Origin: Drosophila pseudoobscura
Lineage: Eukaryota; Arthropoda; Insecta; Diptera; Drosophilidae
Direction of reading: 5' to 3'
DNA length: 64,000 nucleotides
Assembly: GCF_009870125.1 (NCBI RefSeq)
Contig: NC_046681.1
Span: 25,132,001 to 25,196,000 of the forward strand
In this document: positions 59,801-64,000 of the stretch, one piece after another
Layout: each line of letters begins with the position of its first letter
Position numbering within the stretch: the first letter of the stretch is position 1
Made by a program: the position numbers and the translations under genes
Notes under the pieces: generated by a model
Seen by the model: only the letters and a program-made list of their open reading frames with translations
What the model was told of the DNA's origin: nothing
Databases searched by the model: none

Positions 59801-60335
59801 AAGTAATTCCTAAGCTTCCCCTTCCCATACTGGAATGAATGAATGTATGGCGTCACAGAACTCTCGCCACACTACCCCTAAGGCGGCTTTGCTCTGGGCG
59901 TTGGATTTGTCCCTGAAATTGTGCAGCAACCCCGTCCCCGTTTTGGGGTTTCCGTTATACCCAGCTGTGAGAAATCGAATCGATTGATTTTATGCGAATT
60001 TATTAACAATTCAAATTGCCAGTGGAAGTTGAAACTCAAGGCGGATTAATGACGAAAGAATACGTTTGATGGGTGCTTCTCAAACTGTATAGGTGTTGAG
60101 CCTGATTAAGCGGAGACCCCAACCAGTGTGGAGAGTTTTCGGTGGTTCTTGTCTTTACTGAATGTACTGATGATCGCCATTATATGTATGTAAATCCGTA
60201 CCACTTCTAACGTTTATACCGAATTTTTTTTATCGTTTGAGTTATCTAGAAGTCGGCATTATTGAAACCATGAATTTTGAGACACAATTACAGAATGTGT
60301 GGAATTTGATTGTTTTTTGTTTGCTTTTTTTATAT
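56836..60335. other. intergenic DNA, no supported gene
   Basis: Open frames at 57836-58429 and 58558-58944 (the latter with a CAG repeat) have no family signature and no splice support. A DINE-1-like stub lies near 58967. Confidence 0.5.
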
Positions 60336-61316
60336 TTATGTCTTGTTTTTGTTGCTCCCATCTGTTCCACAAGGGGGCTTATCCTCATTTTCGTTTTTAG
60401 CTTCATCTTCTTTTTTCTTATGCTCCGCCTCACATTTCATCTTCAATTCCTCTTGCTCTTTCTTCTGTTTTTCTTCCTTGCATTTTTCCTTGTTATTCTT
60501 TTCTTCCACTTCACATTTAGGTTTTAACTCCTCGTCTTTTTTCTTCTTTTGCTCCGCCTCACATTTCATCTGCAATTCCTCTTGCTCTTTCTTTTGTTCT
60601 TCTTCAGCGCATTTTTCCATTTTCTGCTTTTCTTCTGCTTCGCACTTAGCCGTCTGGCTATTCTCTTTCCCTTGATTCTTCTCCACCAGTTGTGCCTGGA
60701 GGGACTTATCGCACCACTCTCTGAGCTGTTCATCTGTCATCTCTAGCAATGCATTGACCTTCACAGCTTTTGTTTTTTCCGCTTTCTTTTCGCACCGTTG
60801 CTTCTCTTCCTGCTCCTTGCAGAGTTCCTCCTGCTTTTTCTTAGCCCTCTGTTCGGCTTCTTCCAGCTCCTTGGCCTGTTGTGCGATTATCTTATCGCAC
60901 TCCGCTTCCAGTTTCTTCATGTTCTCCATACTGACGTAATCGCACTCCTCCTCCTCATCTTCTTCAATTGTGTCGTGTACTCCCCCTTTGAGTCGGCGGT
61001 CGTCTCGCATCTCCAAGGCATGGTTCTGCAGCTCAGCAAAAGAGAATCGATGGTAGCCAAAATATTGGCCATTCTTGTATTCTAAACCTCTCCCTGCTCC
61101 TGGTCCCAGCTGTTCATCAGGTCCACAAAACTGACGAAAGGCTGCTGGTCTCACATAGTCCGGCACTTTAATACCATCATGATCGATACTCGTCGGCTCG
61201 TAACCCTCATCTGGGGGATCCTTAGGTGGACGTTTGGTATTTGAGAGTTTGCTACTCATCTTCGCCTTGTCGCTAAACTGGCGACGGAGCTGAGGACGAG
61301 AGAAAAACTTGTACAT
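60336..61316 (-). CDS. NDUFV3-like complex I protein, divergent paralogue with repeat-expanded charged tail
   Basis: This is a 326-residue single-exon gene. The N-terminus (MYKFFSRPQLRRQFSDKAK) is basic and amphipathic like a mitochondrial presequence. The region 48-110 ('GIKVPDYVRPAAF', then 'GRGLEYKNGQYFGYHRFSFA') parallels the neighbouring gene and resembles the C-terminal NDUFV3 motif, in which YKN is followed by H-x-YS-x-Y-x-F-x-DL. From about residue 117 the protein is a long Glu/Lys-rich coiled coil with regularly spaced cysteines. It contains two tandem 43-residue repeats (224-266 and 267-309, 'KCEAEEK' and 'KCEVEEK' starts). NDUFV3 itself is small and partly disordered, so the tail is an addition. 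Family call is by motif only. Such paralogues in flies are often testis-biased; that is inference. Confidence 0.7.
   Translation of the reverse strand: MYKFFSRPQLRRQFSDKAKMSSKLSNTKRPPKDPPDEGYEPTSIDHDGIKVPDYVRPAAFRQFCGPDEQLGPGAGRGLEYKNGQYFGYHRFSFAELQNHALEMRDDRRLKGGVHDTIEEDEEEECDYVSMENMKKLEAECDKIIAQQAKELEEAEQRAKKKQEELCKEQEEKQRCEKKAEKTKAVKVNALLEMTDEQLREWCDKSLQAQLVEKNQGKENSQTAKCEAEEKQKMEKCAEEEQKKEQEELQMKCEAEQKKKKDEELKPKCEVEEKNNKEKCKEEKQKKEQEELKMKCEAEHKKKEDEAKNENEDKPPCGTDGSNKNKT
60390..60647 (-). repeat. 129 bp tandem coding repeat, two copies
   Basis: 60647-60519 and 60518-60390 encode paired 43-residue units. The DNA remains clearly similar, for example the shared 'TGCTCCGCCTCACATTTCAT' on the + strand at about 60420 and 60549. 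Confidence 0.85.
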
Positions 61317-61682
61317 GTTTACGTGCTTTTCTGATCTGATTTGGAAAATATATGAGGGTGCAACTATCTTTTGAATGAATTTACTAAGGCTACTTCATAT
61401 TCAACAAATATTATTTTTACGTTTGATAGATATCGTCAGAAAATATCTCTATTAAATTGGGCACTACTGTACTATACTGTATAGTAAGTATACTGTATGG
61501 CTAGTGGTAAAACATAATACTAATAATAACAAAAGTTGAATCAATCAATCAAGCAATTGGTTTTCGAAAATCCAGTTTTCAGTTTAATAGAGCTGTTGCG
61601 TGTATTGTTTCAAAATTTTATTATTTGCCTAGATTTCTGGTCGCTACTTTTGTTGACTACCATTTTGAACTTTACAGAATTA
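61317..61682. other. spacer between the two NDUFV3-like genes
   Basis: 366 bp of A/T-rich DNA that must hold the 3' end of the smaller gene and the promoter of the larger one. No other feature is seen. Confidence 0.5.
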
Positions 61683-62027
61683 CTAATTTTTGGCTTTCTT
61701 CTTCGACTGTTCCGCAGCCAAACGCGTTGTGGCCTCGTGTAAATCGTATAGAGAGTAGGAGTGATATTTGTAGTCATAGCTTTTCTGTTTCTCGTCCTGA
61801 TGCTTGACAGTTTTCTTTAGACGCACACCTTTCCCAGCCGTCACGGGCTGGAGGCATTTTGGATCTATATAGTCAGGCAGCTGCACTGTAGCGGTATCTT
61901 CCTCCACCTGCGGTACCTCAATTGAGTTGCATTCGGGTTCCCGTAGAGCTCGGAGTATGGGACCCTTAAAAATATACTTCTGATGAACGAGACGGCGCCC
62001 GAAGGTCAACAGCGTCTTGGGCAACAT
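61683..62027 (-). CDS. NDUFV3-like mitochondrial complex I subunit (10 kDa type)
   Basis: This is a 114-residue single-exon protein. The N-terminus (MLPKTLLTFGRRLVHQKYIF) has the Arg/Leu pattern of a mitochondrial targeting peptide. The middle has 'VQLPDYIDPKCLQPVTAGKG', and the C-terminus 'YDYKYHSYSLYDLHEATTRL' fits the NDUFV3 tail motif (Y-x-x-H-x-YS-x-Y-x-x-DL) that packs against NDUFV1/NDUFV2 in the complex I N-module. It is short, like the short NDUFV3 isoform. It sits 366 bp upstream of, and on the same strand as, its larger paralogue, which argues for tandem duplication. Assignment rests on the C-terminal motif and is moderately secure. Confidence 0.75.
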   Translation of the reverse strand: MLPKTLLTFGRRLVHQKYIFKGPILRALREPECNSIEVPQVEEDTATVQLPDYIDPKCLQPVTAGKGVRLKKTVKHQDEKQKSYDYKYHSYSLYDLHEATTRLAAEQSKKKAKN

Positions 62028-62189
62028 TATAATTTGCTTAAATATCTAGGAAATGGGGAATTTTTATCGAAGCGGAAAAAATAAATATGCTTTTTCCATC
62101 TTTTACCAATTTGCCGGTTTAGTTGATCTGGGGTTTTTGTGACAAGCGTATATATTTTACCATTTTTTCGGTCAAGTTTTATTCAAGGC

Positions 62190-62509
62190 AAACTGTTTTC
62201 CAAGAAACTGAATAAGTTTCATATAAAAGAAATCGCAGGAATCAAGAATACGATACTTGGTTTAGGTCATCTCCGACTGCGTCCTGGGGCATGTTTGCGT
62301 TTCCTCCCAAGCGGGAGAACGCATCTTGTTCCTCAATGTCAGCATCTCATTTATGTGACAGAACCGCGTGATCCTAGAGGCGGTGTCGGTTGAAAAAATT
62401 AAAAATGACGAGGAGCTGGTGGCTGGTGCTGTTGACGAGCAGAAGTTCAGCAATGGCGACATACTAAAAATAGTGGAAATTTCCAATGAACCCATGAACG
62501 AAATTTAAT
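62190..62509 (+). pseudogene. possible decayed coding sequence, family unknown
   Basis: On the + strand two protein-like segments lie in different frames: 'GKLFSKKLNKFHIKEIAGIK' (about 62190-62249) and, after a stop and frame change, 'RVILEAVSVEKIKNDEELVA' continuing to 'KIVEISNEPMNEI' with a TAA stop at 62507. An acceptor-like 'TTATGTGACAG' precedes the second. I could not find a splice pattern that joins them. It may be a pseudogene or the last exon of an unrecognised gene. Confidence 0.3.
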
Positions 62510-62813
62510 ATTTCAACCGCAAATAGTTAGGAGAAATAATAAATAAATTCATGTGGGGTATATGTAGGTACAAGACAAGATATGGAAACAGATTCTTTAG
62601 AAGACGGCTTTACGAGCTCAAGACATTCAATAAATAAGAGAATTCAAGCCTGCTGAAAGTTAAAGTAAATCGATTTGGATCCACTATGTTTTATCATTCT
62701 TTACATAGAATATATTATATTATATTATCTCACCTCCAGTTTGGGGGTCACTTCGGAACAACAAGTTATGGTTAAGTCCTACAAAATATTTATATTCAAC
62801 TCTGCATATCACG

Positions 62814-63980
62814 TTAAGGCTTTTGCTGCTCCTGAATGAATTTGTTGCGCTTGGTTTTCTGGGCCGTCAGGTGACTCTGGACAAATGTCTGAAAGTTCTG
62901 CTCTTCGGTGTTGCCCTTGGCATCAGTCTCCATATCATCCTCGAACTCTTCAGAATCCATTTGCTGCGGCACAAGGCCAGGGGCCATCAGGAACATGTTG
63001 TTGCCAGAGTAAGGAGGAGGATCTTTGAGGTCCAGGCCCATGGGAACTGCAGTACCCGAATCTTCAACCGTGGAAGGTGGCTGTAGCGTGGCTTGCTGCT
63101 CGGCAAGGCGCTCCTTTCGCATCTTCTCGTACACGGGCTTGTAGTCCTTCTCGTATTCCGTCACGCAGTCGAGGACATGCTTTATGAGCTGGGCAAAGCC
63201 GACGCCTGTCTTGGCCGAGACACCGCAGGTGACCAGGTTCTCGTAGAAGGTGTCCAGAGTGAGGGACATGGTGCGTGTGAGGTTGTTCACGAAACTCTGC
63301 TCCTGCTCGAGGGCATCCTGGTAGGCCTCAAAGTCCGTCATCCATTCCTGAACAAAGCTGCAGTCCTTAAGGTCAATCTTATTCAAGGCCACAAGAAAGG
63401 GCAGCCGGGTCTTGTAGAGAATAGAGCAGGCGTAGAGCATGTTGGACATGAAGGTGGTGGGACAGGCGGAGCGTACCACATCCATAACATACACAATGAT
63501 GGTGGGGAACATGGTAGCCAAGCCTTCGGTAATGATGTTGCCCGAGGCCGACCAGGTGAAAACTTCAATCTGGCCAGGTGTGTCGATGATGCACCACTTG
63601 TGGCCACGCTGCCCGGCCCGACGCACCAGCTCTGCGAATTTGGCCATCTTGGTGGTAAACATGTTTAGGGCCGTCACTATACCGCCATTGGGTCCCAGTT
63701 GATATTGCTTCATAACCTCCTTGTAGTTTACTGTGTCGCGGATGTCGATGTGCGTCGCATACGGCACCTCGCGGCATGCGGGGTCCAGGTTGACTACATA
63801 CGGGTTGAACTTTTCCTGGGCGTGCTGGATGAGGCTGCGCGTGAAAGTCGTCTTGCCGGAACCAGCCATGCCCAGCACAATAATGCAGACGGGCGAGTCC
63901 TGGATGCCTTCGCTCAGCGAAAGGGCCTCCAGTGAAATGTTCTCCATGCTGAGCTCACTGCTAGCTGGTTTGGCAGCCAT
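62814..63980 (-). CDS. GPN1: GPN-loop GTPase 1 (GPN1/XAB1)
   Basis: This cytoplasmic GTPase, acting with GPN3, is needed for assembly and nuclear import of RNA polymerase II. The 388-residue protein is encoded by one exon. Diagnostic motifs are the P-loop 'GMAGSGKTT' (37-45), the GPN loop 'GPNGG' (96-100), '[10 protein letters not shown]' (131-140, G3) and 'NKIDL' (200-204, G4). The C-terminal third is acidic and Lys/Gln-rich, as in other GPN1 proteins. The start at 63980 lies 20 bp from the window edge; the upstream in-frame context is not visible, but length and the N-terminus fit the family. Catalytic motifs are all intact. It is on the same strand as the NDUFV3-like pair. Confidence 0.95.
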   Translation of the reverse strand: MAAKPASSELSMENISLEALSLSEGIQDSPVCIIVLGMAGSGKTTFTRSLIQHAQEKFNPYVVNLDPACREVPYATHIDIRDTVNYKEVMKQYQLGPNGGIVTALNMFTTKMAKFAELVRRAGQRGHKWCIIDTPGQIEVFTWSASGNIITEGLATMFPTIIVYVMDVVRSACPTTFMSNMLYACSILYKTRLPFLVALNKIDLKDCSFVQEWMTDFEAYQDALEQEQSFVNNLTRTMSLTLDTFYENLVTCGVSAKTGVGFAQLIKHVLDCVTEYEKDYKPVYEKMRKERLAEQQATLQPPSTVEDSGTAVPMGLDLKDPPPYSGNNMFLMAPGLVPQQMDSEEFEDDMETDAKGNTEEQNFQTFVQSHLTAQKTKRNKFIQEQQKP

Positions 63981-64000
63981 ATTCGTGGCTTTTTATTTCG

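Noticed and set aside
1-64000. tRNA genes, rRNA, CRISPR arrays, bacterial operons
   Set aside because: I looked for B-box-like GGTTCRAnnCC motifs and spaced repeats and saw none; the DNA is eukaryotic with introns and microsatellites.

Overview
This is a stretch of a Drosophila nuclear genome, most likely from the obscura group. Three things point there. Coding genes have short (50-70 nt) GT-AG introns and fly-typical proteins (zucchini, an esc/EED WD40 protein, CAG/CAA-rich polyQ). A perfect dme-type mir-263a hairpin is present. There is a DINE-1 (ISY-like) Helitron relative with a GTCY microsatellite core, of the kind common in obscura-group flies. Names come from sequence recognition only; no search was run. 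The mir-263a/zuc/esc-like content suggests Muller element B (D. melanogaster 2L, around 33A-B); this is inference.

Layout. 1-8.5 kb is non-coding: simple repeats, a DINE-1 element at 4.37-5.49 kb, and a duplicated promoter/first-exon fragment near 7.8-8.1 kb. 8.5-23.1 kb is a dense gene island: Nup42 (+), Ada1 (-), an esc-like Polycomb subunit (-), a coiled-coil protein (-), zuc (+), a tiny coiled-coil gene (-), SART1 (+), and a GH65 glucosidase of the PGGHG/ATHL1 family (-). Several genes are tail-to-tail or head-to-head with 100-250 bp between them. 23.1-60.3 kb is a gene desert by ORF content. It carries mir-263a on the + strand at 55.8 kb. I infer that its host is the bereft (bft) long non-coding RNA, with a predicted Inr+DPE promoter at 35.13 kb and spliced exons around 35.1-35.9 and 56.3-56.8 kb. 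A phase-consistent chain of small exons on the opposite strand at 41.6-42.5 kb may be an unannotated nested gene. 60.3-64 kb is a second island, all on the - strand: two tandem divergent genes resembling the mitochondrial complex I subunit NDUFV3, one with a repeat-expanded charged tail, and GPN1.

The genes do not form one pathway. They cover nuclear pore and mRNA export, SAGA and PRC2 chromatin complexes, piRNA biogenesis, the tri-snRNP, collagen glycan turnover, complex I and RNA polymerase II import. The most notable structural observation is an inverted duplication (about 7.8-8.1 kb + strand versus 14.1-14.3 kb - strand) flanking the Nup42-Ada1-escl-coiled-coil block, which looks like a staggered-break inversion scar or a duplicated promoter. 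Exon boundaries were derived by hand from splice signals and reading-frame phase.
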